From positions 1 through 53,086 of the forward strand of contig CACZRN010000022.1 in the NCBI GenBank assembly GCA_902783625.1: a DNA stretch of 53,086 nt, given 5' to 3'. Under the pieces are notes generated by a model. The model made no database searches and was not told where the DNA came from. It saw only the letters and a program-made list of their open reading frames with translations. The stretch is from an uncultured Prevotellaceae bacterium. Its GTDB lineage: Bacteria > Bacteroidota > Bacteroidia > Bacteroidales > Bacteroidaceae. Position numbers and translations under genes: made by a program. Below, piece after piece: positions 40,331-48,871 of this stretch. How positions within the stretch are numbered: position 1 is the first letter of the stretch; each line of letters starts with the position of its first letter.

Positions 40331-41170
40331 ATGAGCATACAGTACATTTGCCGTCGAGCAGGCAACAGACAATCGTATTATGCGTGGTTTCAGGCCATGC
40401 ATACACGCATCGACCTGCTCTTTGTGGCAGACAAGAGCGAAGACGATCTTAATCGTGTTGCCGCCCGTGCGCAGCAGTTGATAGCCGATATCGAGGCTGT
40501 CGGTAACTGTTTCGGCAATGATAGTGAACTGTCGAGACTAAACCGTCATGAAATCGGCATACCTATTCAGGTCTCTGATATGCTCTACGACCTGCTCAGT
40601 CGGTGCAAGGAATATACGCTTTCAACCTTCGGATTGTTTGATGTCACAGTTGAGTCTGCGGAACATGACGCCGCAGCCATCGACTCCATCATACTTTCCG
40701 AGAATAACACCGTGACACTCACGCGCGCGGGCGTATATATAAATATGTCGGGCATCCTGAAAGGCTATGCTCTCGACCGGCTGCGTATGATGCTCGAGCA
40801 CGAGGCGGTGGCAGATGCCTTCATGAGTCTGGGCAACAGTTCCATCATGGCAATGGGTGCGAAGAGCGGCTGCGACGGTTGGCCTGTGGGAGAACGGTTT
40901 GGAGAGCAGTGTTTCGAAACATCTCTTCATAATGAGTGTCTCACAACTTCCGGTAACATCGACGGAGTGAACCACCATATAATTAATCCGCTGACAAACA
41001 AGGAGATAGGTATGAATCGCAAGGCCAGTGTCGTCACTCGGTCAGCCACCGAAGGCGAGGTGCTCAGCACTGCCTATCTGATAGCCGACGATGAACAGCG
41101 CGCTCGCCTCGACAGCATTTTCCAGCCGAGATGCGTAGTGATAGACGGCGAAGTGCATTATAATCTTTGA
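40331..41170 (+). CDS. apbE: ApbE-family FAD:protein FMN transferase
   Basis: Protein of 279 aa. ApbE core: FQAMHTRIDLLFVAD, an IEAVGNCFGNDSELSRLN segment, the YTLSTFGLFDVTV strand, VYINMSGILKGYALDRLRMML, and SLGNSSIMAMG. The C-terminal HHIINPLTNKEIGMNRKASVVTRSATEGEVLSTAYLI carries the metal-binding Asp/Thr region in altered form. ApbE attaches FMN to Thr/Ser in target proteins of electron-transfer chains. There is no signal peptide or lipobox, so the protein would be cytoplasmic unless the start lies elsewhere. It follows a terminator, so it need not belong to the oxidoreductase operon, though the proximity is suggestive. Slightly short for the family (about 300-350 aa). Confidence 0.85.
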   Translation: MSIQYICRRAGNRQSYYAWFQAMHTRIDLLFVADKSEDDLNRVAARAQQLIADIEAVGNCFGNDSELSRLNRHEIGIPIQVSDMLYDLLSRCKEYTLSTFGLFDVTVESAEHDAAAIDSIILSENNTVTLTRAGVYINMSGILKGYALDRLRMMLEHEAVADAFMSLGNSSIMAMGAKSGCDGWPVGERFGEQCFETSLHNECLTTSGNIDGVNHHIINPLTNKEIGMNRKASVVTRSATEGEVLSTAYLIADDEQRARLDSIFQPRCVVIDGEVHYNL

Positions 41171-41278
41171 CAGGTAGTTTATAATCTGATTCGCTACGCA
41201 AGGATTACCGCCGGTTTCCCAACATTTTTCGCTTTCTTATTTCCTCACGCATCAGCTGCCTTTGCAATGTGTGTTGAA

Positions 41279-41361
41279 AAATTTGCTAGCAAAATTCTTA
41301 TTAAAGAGCCCGTCTATTGCCATTAAAGAGCCTCTTTATTCGAAATTTTGCTAGCAAATTT
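41279..41361. repeat. Paired-palindrome intergenic element, copy 4
   Basis: GCTAGC centres at 41287.5 and 41352.5 are 65 bp apart. The left palindrome has lost one T from its left arm and the right one an A from its right arm, so only the outer arms differ. Units start at 41300 (ATTAAAGAGCC) and 41322 (ATTAAAGAGCCTC), 22 bp apart. Confidence 0.9.
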
Positions 41362-41689
41362 ATCTGTGTATTAAATGACATCCTTTTCTTAATGCATTTT
41401 TAATTCATCTTTCTGTTTATATATAGTGGAACTGGCGGATTCAGATTGTTGCGAATGAAGTAAGAGCAAGTGATGACGATGTCGTTTTTCAGTCCGTTTA
41501 GTATAGTCTTCAACATCGCGTGAAGCACTGAAATAAAGCCTTTGTAAGAGTTGCGAATTAATATTTAAATTTTGAAAATAGTATCCGTTCGCAGGTGTTT
41601 GTCGGGAATAAAATGATTGTTTTTGTCAACTGTTGATTTGACCTAAATTAAAAATATTTATTACTTATGTGAAAAATCGGCGCTTTTAT
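41362..41689. other. Gene-free stretch before the IMP cyclohydrolase promoter
   Basis: AT-rich, no supported open reading frame and no hairpin I can defend. The ~90 bp between apbE and element copy 4 (41171-41278) likewise show nothing. Confidence 0.6.
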
Positions 41690-41721
41690 TTTGTGTTTGT
41701 TGGAATTAATGTCTACCTTTG
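41690..41721 (+). promoter_or_regulatory. Probable promoter of the IMP cyclohydrolase gene
   Basis: TTTG at 41690-41693, a 20-bp spacer and TACCTTTG at 41714-41721 form a full consensus. The ATG at 41801 leaves a leader of about 75 nt. Confidence 0.7.
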
Positions 41722-41800
41722 CAAAAATATTTTGCGTCGGTTTGCTTTTGATGTAAATCCGGCGCCAGTTTTTCTAAATACAACAATCATCAATTTCAGT

Positions 41801-42406
41801 ATGGAAGGTAAAAAACAAATAAAGACCGCATTGATTTCGGTCTTCCACAAAGATGGTCTTGAGGATTTGCTCAAGAAGTTGAACGATGAGGGAGTGAAGT
41901 TTCTTTCTACCGGCGGCACACATGTTTTCATCGAGTCGCTGGGTTATGAGTGTGAGTCAGTAGAGTCGTTGACTACCTATCCGTCAATCCTTGGCGGTAG
42001 AGTGAAGACTCTGCATCCTAAGGTTTTCGGCGGCATCCTTGGCCGTCGCGACAACGAGCTCGACCGTGCTCAGATGGATCTCTATGAGATTCCTGAAATC
42101 GACCTTGTAGTAGTCGATCTCTATCCTTTTGAGGACACGGTGGCCAGTGGGGCTGAGTTTCAGGATATTATCGAGAAGATCGATATCGGCGGCATATCGC
42201 TCATCCGTGCCGGTGCAAAGAATTTCAACGATGTGGTCATCCTGTCCTCCAAGGATCAATATGCCGTTCTTCTCGACATTTTGAACCGCCGCGGGGCATA
42301 CACCACCGAAGCCGAGCGTCGTGGTTTTGCCGAGCAGGCATTTGCTGTGACAAGCCATTACGACACAGCCATCCACGATTGGTTTGCAAGTGTGGCCGAG
42401 AAGTAA
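41801..42406 (+). CDS. purH: IMP cyclohydrolase, stand-alone (N-terminal half of PurH)
   Basis: Protein of 201 aa closing the ring of FAICAR to IMP, the last step of de novo purine synthesis. The IMPCH domain is complete: TALISVFHKDGL, STGGTHVFI (36-44), LGGRVKTLHPKVFGGILGRR (64-83), VVVDLYPFE (103-111), EKIDIGGISLIRAGAKNF (125-142). It ends at FASVAEK, just where the AICAR transformylase domain would begin in bifunctional PurH; 42407 onward does not encode that domain. The partner is at 12165-13346, opposite strand. ATG 41801 is chosen because homology starts there and the promoter lies upstream. It precedes mreB on the same strand, 103 bp apart. Confidence 0.93.
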   Translation: MEGKKQIKTALISVFHKDGLEDLLKKLNDEGVKFLSTGGTHVFIESLGYECESVESLTTYPSILGGRVKTLHPKVFGGILGRRDNELDRAQMDLYEIPEIDLVVVDLYPFEDTVASGAEFQDIIEKIDIGGISLIRAGAKNFNDVVILSSKDQYAVLLDILNRRGAYTTEAERRGFAEQAFAVTSHYDTAIHDWFASVAEK

Positions 42407-42509
42407 GTCGGGTATTGTATCCTGAGTGTTTTGGCGACGTAAACTATTGTACACCAATAGCTTGGAAAATTATCAGTGAAAATATTATTAATTAAAAAAT
42501 TCAACAATA

Positions 42510-43532
42510 GTGGGATTCTTTTCATTCATTCAAGAAGTAGCGATGGACCTTGGCACTGCCAATACCATTATCATCAGCGACGATAAGATAGTCGTTGACG
42601 AGCCATCGTATGTAGCACTAGATCGCCGTACGGATAAGATGATAGCCGTTGGCGGCGACGCTAAACTCATGTATGGCAAGGAGCATCCGGATATCCGCGT
42701 GACACGTCCGTTGCGCGACGGTGTGATTGCCGATTTCACCGCCTGTGAGCAGATGATGCGCGGCCTTATTAAGATGGTGCACTCCGGCTCACGTCTCTTC
42801 TCGCCATCGCTCCGCATGGTGATCGGTGTGCCTTCGGGCTCTACCGAGGTTGAACTGCGTGCAGTGCGCGACTCTGCCGAGCATGCCGACGGCCGCGATG
42901 TATATTTGATTTTCGAGCCTATGGCAGCTGCCGTGGGTATTGGTATCGATGTTGAAGCCCCAGAGGGTAACATGATTGTCGATATCGGTGGCGGAAGCAC
43001 AGAGATTGCAGTTATCTCACTCGGTGGTATAGTGTCGAACAACTCTATCCGCACCGCCGGCGACGACCTTACCTTCGACATTCAGGAATACATGAGCCGA
43101 CAGCACAATGTGAAGGTGGGCGAGCGTATGGCTGAGCGCATTAAGATAAACGTCGGCTCGGCACTGACCGATCTGGGCGATGAGGCTCCTGAGGATTATA
43201 TCGTCCATGGTCCTAACAAGATTACCGCCCTGCCGATGGAGGTGCCAGTGTGCTATCAGGAGATTGCACATTGTCTCGACAAGACCATCGCACGCATTGA
43301 GGCAGCCGTGCTCTCAGCACTCGAGAACACACCGCCAGAGCTCTATGCCGACATCGTGAGCAACGGTATTTATCTGACTGGAGGCGGTGCCCTTCTGCGC
43401 GGTCTCGACAAACGTCTGACCGACAAGATTAACATTCCTTTCCATGTGCCCGAGGATCCTCTGCACAGTGTGGCAAAGGGAGCAGGCATCGCTCTGAAGA
43501 ATCTCGATAAGTTCCAGTTCCTGATGCGATAA
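42510..43532 (+). CDS. mreB: Rod shape-determining protein MreB
   Basis: Protein of 340 aa, actin-like ATPase that guides cell-wall elongation. Phosphate-1 loop AMDLGTANTIII (around 11-21), EPMAAAVGIG (136-145), phosphate-2 DIGGGSTEIAVI (158-169) and adenosine motif IYLTGGGALLRGLDKRL near residue 290. The start is GTG at 42510: the N-terminus GFFSFIQEVAMDLGT matches the amphipathic membrane-binding helix of MreB, and the first in-frame ATG (42543) would remove it. Followed by a hairpin terminator (43549) before mreC. Confidence 0.95.
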   Translation: MGFFSFIQEVAMDLGTANTIIISDDKIVVDEPSYVALDRRTDKMIAVGGDAKLMYGKEHPDIRVTRPLRDGVIADFTACEQMMRGLIKMVHSGSRLFSPSLRMVIGVPSGSTEVELRAVRDSAEHADGRDVYLIFEPMAAAVGIGIDVEAPEGNMIVDIGGGSTEIAVISLGGIVSNNSIRTAGDDLTFDIQEYMSRQHNVKVGERMAERIKINVGSALTDLGDEAPEDYIVHGPNKITALPMEVPVCYQEIAHCLDKTIARIEAAVLSALENTPPELYADIVSNGIYLTGGGALLRGLDKRLTDKINIPFHVPEDPLHSVAKGAGIALKNLDKFQFLMR

Positions 43533-43548
43533 AGGAATAAAAAAAGAA

Positions 43549-43602
43549 GCCGGACAAGCTTTTGCAATGCTATATTGCATGGCTGTCCGGCATCTGTCTT
43601 TT
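43549..43602 (+). terminator. Terminator between mreB and mreC
   Basis: GCCGGACA (43549-43556) and TGTCCGGC (43584-43591) form the outer stem, with an inner TGCAAT/ATTGCA stem. A TTTTTT run follows at 43597-43602. It probably attenuates readthrough into mreC rather than ending the operon. Confidence 0.8.
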
Positions 43603-43624
43603 TTCTGTTGTAAAAGTCTCCGCT

Positions 43625-44482
43625 TTGCGAAATCTCCTTCGTTTCCTCGCCAATTATAATCATTGGCTGCTATTCGTCTTGCTCGAGGCGGTCAGTGTGG
43701 TATTGCTTTTCAGATACAATAGCTATCAGGGAAGCACGTGGATATCGTCGGCCAATTTCGTGTCGGGTAAGATCTACGAATGGAGCTCCGAGGTAGAGTC
43801 GTTCTTCTCGCTTATTGGCACAAACCGCAATCTCACAGAGCGTAACCTCGCTGTTGAGCAGGAGAATGCGTCGCTCCGTCAGCAGTTGTACGATGCCACC
43901 CACGACTCTTTGGTATTCACGGTACGTAAAAACCTGCCAATCGGTGGGTTGAAGACCATTTCGGCACGTGTGGTGAGCAACACCGTCAACCGTCCCGACA
44001 ATCTGATTACCATCGACAAGGGATCAGCCGACGGCGTGAGAGCCGACATGGGTGTGGTAAGCGGAAATGGTGTTGTGGGGATAGTGTTCCTTGCTGCAAG
44101 TCACTATTCGGTGGTCATCCCCATTGTGAACCGCAATTCGAGCATCAGTTGCACACTGCAGGGACGAGGCTATTTCGGCTATCTCATCTGGGATGGGCGG
44201 CAGTCATCGACGGCATATCTCGAGGATATTCCGCGGCATGCCTTCTTTAAAAAGGGCGACAGGGTGGTGACGAATGGGTATTCCTCGGTTTTCCCTGAAG
44301 GCATACTCGTGGGACATGTGAAAGAGATATACAACTCCGACGACGGACTGTCATACAAATTGGAGGTTAGACTGTCGAACGACTTTGCTAAGCTGCGCGA
44401 TGTGGTAGTGATAGATAATAGTATTATGCAGGAGAAACTCGATGTGCTTCATGCTGCACAAGACTCGCTGAAGGTGAAATGA
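43625..44482 (+). CDS. mreC: Rod shape-determining protein MreC
   Basis: Protein of 285 aa. N-terminal cytoplasmic LRNLLRFLANYNH, one membrane helix (about 15-32, LLFVLLEAVSVVLLF), then a coiled coil with FNSYQGS-type and NRNLTERNLAVEQENASLRQQL (about 65-95), then two beta-barrel domains from about 115 on. It bridges MreB/MreD and the PBP2-RodA synthase in the periplasm. The frame is open from ATG 43562, but that start lies inside the terminator stem and homology starts at residue LRNLL; a TTG at 43625 is the likely start. Some readthrough of the terminator is therefore needed. Confidence 0.88.
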   Translation: MRNLLRFLANYNHWLLFVLLEAVSVVLLFRYNSYQGSTWISSANFVSGKIYEWSSEVESFFSLIGTNRNLTERNLAVEQENASLRQQLYDATHDSLVFTVRKNLPIGGLKTISARVVSNTVNRPDNLITIDKGSADGVRADMGVVSGNGVVGIVFLAASHYSVVIPIVNRNSSISCTLQGRGYFGYLIWDGRQSSTAYLEDIPRHAFFKKGDRVVTNGYSSVFPEGILVGHVKEIYNSDDGLSYKLEVRLSNDFAKLRDVVVIDNSIMQEKLDVLHAAQDSLKVK

Positions 44483-44509
44483 TAATGAGTTAAAAACGAC
44501 AGACGTATT

Positions 44510-45001
44510 ATGAAAGTAATCAGGAAGTTAATGTTCTTCATTGCCGTGGTGCTCGTTCAGGTGCTGGTATGTAACAATATCCATCTGTTCGACTATGCCA
44601 TGCCGATGATTTACGTGTATTTTCTGATGATGTTCCGTCGCGACTATCCTCGTTGGGGCATATTGCTGTGGTGCTTTGCATTGGGTATCACCCTCGACGC
44701 CTTCTCCAACACCCCCGGTGTGGCATCGGCATCGGCAACCCTTATCGGACTGCTACAGCCTTTCATCTTTGCACCGTTCATACAGCGCGATAGCCTCGAT
44801 GACATGGATCCCGACATGCATTCAATGGGATTCAGCAAGTTCGCCATCTACTCACTGATAATAGTGTTCATCTATTGTCTGGTGTTCTATTCGCTCGAGA
44901 TGTTCGGCTTCTTCAATTGGGTAGAGTGGCTACTCTGCATCGGAGGAAGCACTGCACTCACCTATGTACTCATTCTTATTATCGAGAATTTCAGGAAGTG
45001 A
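44510..45001 (+). CDS. mreD: Rod shape-determining protein MreD
   Basis: Protein of 163 aa with about five membrane helices (about 6-22, 28-44, 48-66, 108-130 and 138-160). It starts MKVIRKLMFFIAVVLVQVLVCNNIHLFDYAMPMIYVYF, typical of Bacteroidetes MreD. It supports the elongasome. It lies 27 bp after mreC and overlaps mrdA by 4 bp (GTGA). Confidence 0.9.
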   Translation: MKVIRKLMFFIAVVLVQVLVCNNIHLFDYAMPMIYVYFLMMFRRDYPRWGILLWCFALGITLDAFSNTPGVASASATLIGLLQPFIFAPFIQRDSLDDMDPDMHSMGFSKFAIYSLIIVFIYCLVFYSLEMFGFFNWVEWLLCIGGSTALTYVLILIIENFRK

Positions 45002-46851
45002 AGGATTTCAGCTACGATTACCGACGTCTTGTTATCGGTGGACTGGCTACGGTTATCGTGGTCGTTTACATCGTCAGGCTATTCACGTTGCAGCTCCTGA
45101 GCGACGACTACAAGAAGAATGCCGACTCCAATGCGTTCCTGAAGAAGATCGAATATCCATCGCGAGGCGTGATACGTGATCGCAATGGGACACTGCTCGT
45201 GTACAACCAACCGTCGTACGACGTGATGGTTATAATGAACGAGGCAAAAGATAAAATCGACACTCTCGATTTCTGTAATACTCTCGGGATAACAAAGGAG
45301 TATTTCGAGAAGCGCATGGAGGAAATCAAGGATCGTAGGAAGAATCCTGGATATTCGCGTTTTACACAGCAGTTGTTCATCACTCAACTCTCAGACAAAG
45401 ACTATAGCATCTTTCGCGAAAAGATGTTCCGCTTTCCTGGCTTCTATATTCAAAAACGCAGCATACGTCAATACGAGTATCCCAATGCTGCTCATATCCT
45501 TGGTGATGTAGCCGAGGCATCCAAAGGTGATATCGAGCAAGACGACTACTACCAGCCCGGCGACTACATTGGCAAGCAGGGTGTTGAACGTTCGTACGAG
45601 AAGCAACTGCGTGGACAGAAAGGGGTGGAAATACTTCTCCGCGATGCTCGTGGACGAATTCAAGGGAAATACCAAGACGGAAAATACGATCAAGAACCTG
45701 TCGCAGGAAAAGATCTTACCCTCAGCATCGACTTGAAGCTCCAGGCCTTGGGTGAACGACTGCTCGAAGGCAAGATAGGCAGTATCGTCGCCATAGAGCC
45801 TTCAACAGGCGAAGTGCTTTGTATGGTATCGTCGCCAACGTACGACCCTCGGCTCATGACGGGAAAGCAACGCGGACAAAACCACCAGTTACTGGCTGAA
45901 AATGCATGGAAGCCACTGCTCAACCGCAGCATCATGGGACAGTATCCGCCGGGTTCTACATTCAAGACATCGCAGGCGCTCATGCTTCTTAACGAAGGTA
46001 TTGTGAGTCCGCGAGGCACGGCATTCCCATGCAGCCGCGGTTTCCGTTACCGCAACTTACGTGTGGGCTGCCACTCTCATGCGTCACCTATTTCGCTAAT
46101 TCCCGCTATCAGCACCTCGTGCAACGGATACTTTTGCTGGGGACTGTACTATATGTTCGGTAACCGTCATAAGTATAAGAGCGTTCACGACGCTATGGAC
46201 ACGTGGCGTGATTATATGGTCAGCATGGGATTTGGGTATAAACTTGGTATCGATTTGCCTGGCGAGAAACGAGGAATGATACCAAACTCTGAGTTCTACG
46301 ACAAGGCCTATCGCAAATCATGGAACGGCCTTACTGTCATAAGTATCAGTATCGGTCAGGGCGAGGTAAACCTCACTCCTCTGCAGATAGCCAACCTCGG
46401 TGCGACAATCGCCAATCGCGGTTATTTCTATGTACCTCATGTGGTAAAGAAAGTGCAGGACGAACCGCTCGATACCGCATTCACTCGCAAACATGTCACT
46501 AAAGCCTCACGCGAGGCATACGACTATGTTGTGCAAGGCATGAGGGCGTCGGCACTCGGAGGCACTTGTAAGAAACTTGCTGCATACGATATCCCGATGT
46601 GTGGAAAGACCGGTACCGCCCAGAACCGTGGGCATGACCATTCTGTGTTTATGGGATTTGCACCGATGGATAATCCTCAGATTGCCATTGCTGTTTATGT
46701 TGAGAACGGTGGTTGGGGAGCCGACTATGGCGTGCCCATCGGCGGACTTATGATGGAGCAGTTTATTAAGGGGTCGTTGTCGCCTGGCTCTGAAGCTCGT
46801 GCGGCAGCTTTCCAGAAGAAGAGAATTTATTATGGCTCAAGTAGCAGATAA
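44998..46851 (+). CDS. mrdA: Penicillin-binding protein 2 (elongasome transpeptidase)
   Basis: Protein of 617 aa. A short cytoplasmic start (MKDFSYDYRRL), one membrane helix (about 11-33), a PBP dimerisation domain (about 55-235, with RGVIRDRNGTLLVYN) and a transpeptidase domain. Active-site SxxK is STFK (S320-K323), the SxN motif is SCN (374-376) and the KTG motif is at 537-539. It cross-links peptidoglycan during elongation with RodA. The start is GTG 44998, overlapping mreD's stop (GTGA); the frame is open further up only inside mreD. SCN replaces the commoner SSN. Confidence 0.95.
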   Translation: MKDFSYDYRRLVIGGLATVIVVVYIVRLFTLQLLSDDYKKNADSNAFLKKIEYPSRGVIRDRNGTLLVYNQPSYDVMVIMNEAKDKIDTLDFCNTLGITKEYFEKRMEEIKDRRKNPGYSRFTQQLFITQLSDKDYSIFREKMFRFPGFYIQKRSIRQYEYPNAAHILGDVAEASKGDIEQDDYYQPGDYIGKQGVERSYEKQLRGQKGVEILLRDARGRIQGKYQDGKYDQEPVAGKDLTLSIDLKLQALGERLLEGKIGSIVAIEPSTGEVLCMVSSPTYDPRLMTGKQRGQNHQLLAENAWKPLLNRSIMGQYPPGSTFKTSQALMLLNEGIVSPRGTAFPCSRGFRYRNLRVGCHSHASPISLIPAISTSCNGYFCWGLYYMFGNRHKYKSVHDAMDTWRDYMVSMGFGYKLGIDLPGEKRGMIPNSEFYDKAYRKSWNGLTVISISIGQGEVNLTPLQIANLGATIANRGYFYVPHVVKKVQDEPLDTAFTRKHVTKASREAYDYVVQGMRASALGGTCKKLAAYDIPMCGKTGTAQNRGHDHSVFMGFAPMDNPQIAIAVYVENGGWGADYGVPIGGLMMEQFIKGSLSPGSEARAAAFQKKRIYYGSSSR

Positions 46852-48307
46852 GAAGCAGCCTGGCGTGCTGAGGTCACTCGACTGGTGGACCATCGGCATC
46901 TACATCGCACTGTTGGCATTTGGATGGCTCAGCGTGTGCGGTGCAAGCTATACTTTTGGCGAGACCGACATCTTCAGTCTCTCCACACGCTCTGGCATGC
47001 AGATAGTGTGGATAGCCACATCTATCGCGCTTGGCTTCGTTATCCTGCTGCTCGACGACCGCCTGTTCGATACATTCGCATACATTCTTTATGCGGCATT
47101 GTTGTTGTTGCTCTTTGTAACCATATTCAATCCTCACGAGATAAAAGGCTCACGTTCGTGGCTCGTACTCGGACCGATACACATCCAGCCTGCCGAGTTT
47201 GCAAAATTCGCTACAGCGCTTGCCGTGGCAAAGATGATGAGCACCTATGGTTTCGACATAAAACGTTGGCGCGATTTTGTAGCCGCAGCGGCTATAGTGG
47301 TATTGCCGATGCTCTTTATCATTGGGCAGAAGGAGACGGGTTCGGCACTTGTCTATCTGTCGTTCTTCCTCATGTTTTATCGCGAGGGAATGACAGGCTC
47401 CGTGCTGTTTACGGGAATCGCTCTCGTAATCTATTTCGTTGTGGGAATAAAGTTCGAACCGACATTGCTGTTCGGCACTCCCACTTCGGTGGGCAGGTTT
47501 GTCGTCTTGTTACTTGTGCAGGTGTTCACAGGGGCTATGGTATGGGAGTATTGCGAGAATCGTCGTCTGGCCACAGTTATCTTGTCGTATTGTGTAGGCA
47601 TAACTGTTGTGGCACTTTTGTTCTCGGTTTATGTCATACCGTTCGATGTGATGTGGGTACAGCTTGCACTTAGCATCCTGCTAATATCGTTTCTTATATA
47701 TAGCGCGTTGAGCACTCGGGTGTGGACATATCTGCTCGTGGCACTTTTTGCCTTTGGTTCGATAGCGTTCTTCTTCAGTGCCGACCACGTGCTCAACGAT
47801 GTTCTCGAACCTCATCAGCGTGTAAGAATCAATGTGTTGCTCGGTATTGAGGACGACCTCGCAGGTGCTGGGTACAATGTCCACCAGAGTGAAATAGCCA
47901 TCGGGTCGGGAGGATTGAGCGGAAAAGGATTCCTTAACGGTACTCAGACGAAACTCAAGTTCGTTCCCGAACAAGACACCGATTTTATTTTCTGTACTGT
48001 AGGCGAAGAGGAGGGCTTTGTCGGTTCGGCAGGAGTTTTGTTGCTCTTCCTTGCGCTTATACTCCGGCTCATTCACCTTGCCGAGCGTCAGCCACATCGT
48101 TTCGGACGTATTTACGGATATTGTGTCTTGAGCATATTCCTCTTCCATGTGTTCATAAATGTGGGAATGGTGCTCGGTCTCACCCCGGTGATAGGCATAC
48201 CTTTGCCTTTCTTCAGTTATGGTGGGTCGTCGTTGTGGGGATTTACCATACTGTTGTTCATCTTCCTCCGTATCGATGCAGGGCGTAATCTCATCCGCGA
48301 CAACTGA
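46832..48307 (+). CDS. rodA: RodA peptidoglycan glycosyltransferase
   Basis: Protein of 491 aa, SEDS family, about ten membrane helices. Recognisable: SRSWLVLGPIHIQPAEFAKFATALAVAKMM, GSALVYLSFFLMFYREG, GAGYNVHQSEIAIGSGGLSGKGFLNGTQTKLKFVPEQDTDFIFCTVGEEEG (with the catalytic Asp region) and the C-terminal GLTPVIGIPLPFFSYGGSSLW. Longer than E. coli RodA (370 aa) because of extra helices in the middle. It overlaps mrdA by 20 bp, so the start at 46832 is supported by homology and not by spacing. Confidence 0.95.
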   Translation: MAQVADKKQPGVLRSLDWWTIGIYIALLAFGWLSVCGASYTFGETDIFSLSTRSGMQIVWIATSIALGFVILLLDDRLFDTFAYILYAALLLLLFVTIFNPHEIKGSRSWLVLGPIHIQPAEFAKFATALAVAKMMSTYGFDIKRWRDFVAAAAIVVLPMLFIIGQKETGSALVYLSFFLMFYREGMTGSVLFTGIALVIYFVVGIKFEPTLLFGTPTSVGRFVVLLLVQVFTGAMVWEYCENRRLATVILSYCVGITVVALLFSVYVIPFDVMWVQLALSILLISFLIYSALSTRVWTYLLVALFAFGSIAFFFSADHVLNDVLEPHQRVRINVLLGIEDDLAGAGYNVHQSEIAIGSGGLSGKGFLNGTQTKLKFVPEQDTDFIFCTVGEEEGFVGSAGVLLLFLALILRLIHLAERQPHRFGRIYGYCVLSIFLFHVFINVGMVLGLTPVIGIPLPFFSYGGSSLWGFTILLFIFLRIDAGRNLIRDN

Positions 48308-48357
48308 CATTCCACCGATTCGTCTTGCAAAGGTAATATTTTTTTTTGATATAATAA

Positions 48358-48389
48358 AACAGCCTGCACATCGTGGTTTGCAGGCTGTT
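48358..48389. terminator. Bidirectional terminator between rodA and gldH
   Basis: AACAGCCTGCA (48358-48368) and TGCAGGCTGTT (48379-48389) form a perfect 11-bp stem with a 10-nt loop between convergent genes. Confidence 0.8.
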
Positions 48390-48397
48390 GTCGTTTT

Positions 48398-48871
48398 CTA
48401 TTTCTTTCTCATTTCTATTCCTATATCGGCTACTCCAGGCAGCATTTCCATCCTCATGTCGTGCCTGACTCTCACAAATATCGAATCGCCTTCGGAGAGT
48501 GGGACGTCTTTTAGTGGGAATGTGTATTGGAAGAAGTTCAGTCCTTGCCCCATTGGCTTCCCTTTCTTGTCGATGAGCGGGCAGTTGAGCGTATCGCTGA
48601 CAGTTATATGCCGTGGGAAAATGTTTCTTTCCACTATCATTGTTATGCTCATGAATGGGAAGGCGCTGTTTATCCTCATTCCGAGCGATGTTGAATAGTT
48701 GCTGCTTTCTGCTGCGGCTGGCACTGCGAATGTAATCGTGTCGTTGCGTGCCCATCCTGCAAGCGGGGTCGATTCGTAATGGTCATAGACAATGTTGTTC
48801 TGACACGACAGGCACACGGCCGCTGTTATGAATAGTGCAGCGATGTGGTGTCTATTTGTCGTCTCTTTCAT
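48398..48871 (-). CDS. gldH: GldH-family lipoprotein
   Basis: Protein of 157 aa. Signal peptide with lipobox VCLSC (Cys about 23). The mature part is mainly beta: NNIVYDHYESTPLAGWARNDTITFAV and FFQYTFPLKDVPLSEGDSIFVRVRHDMRMEMLPGVADIGIEM, as in the GldH (gliding motility) family. In non-gliding Bacteroidales it is kept as an envelope lipoprotein of unclear role. It overlaps ricT by 20 bp and is the last gene of holB-ricT-gldH. Confidence 0.88.
   Translation of the reverse strand: MKETTNRHHIAALFITAAVCLSCQNNIVYDHYESTPLAGWARNDTITFAVPAAAESSNYSTSLGMRINSAFPFMSITMIVERNIFPRHITVSDTLNCPLIDKKGKPMGQGLNFFQYTFPLKDVPLSEGDSIFVRVRHDMRMEMLPGVADIGIEMRKK

Noticed and set aside
48328..48335. Reverse-strand TACCTTTG that could start an rodA antisense transcript
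   Set aside because: No TTTG at the right distance and it is adjacent to a terminator; probably chance in AT-rich sequence.
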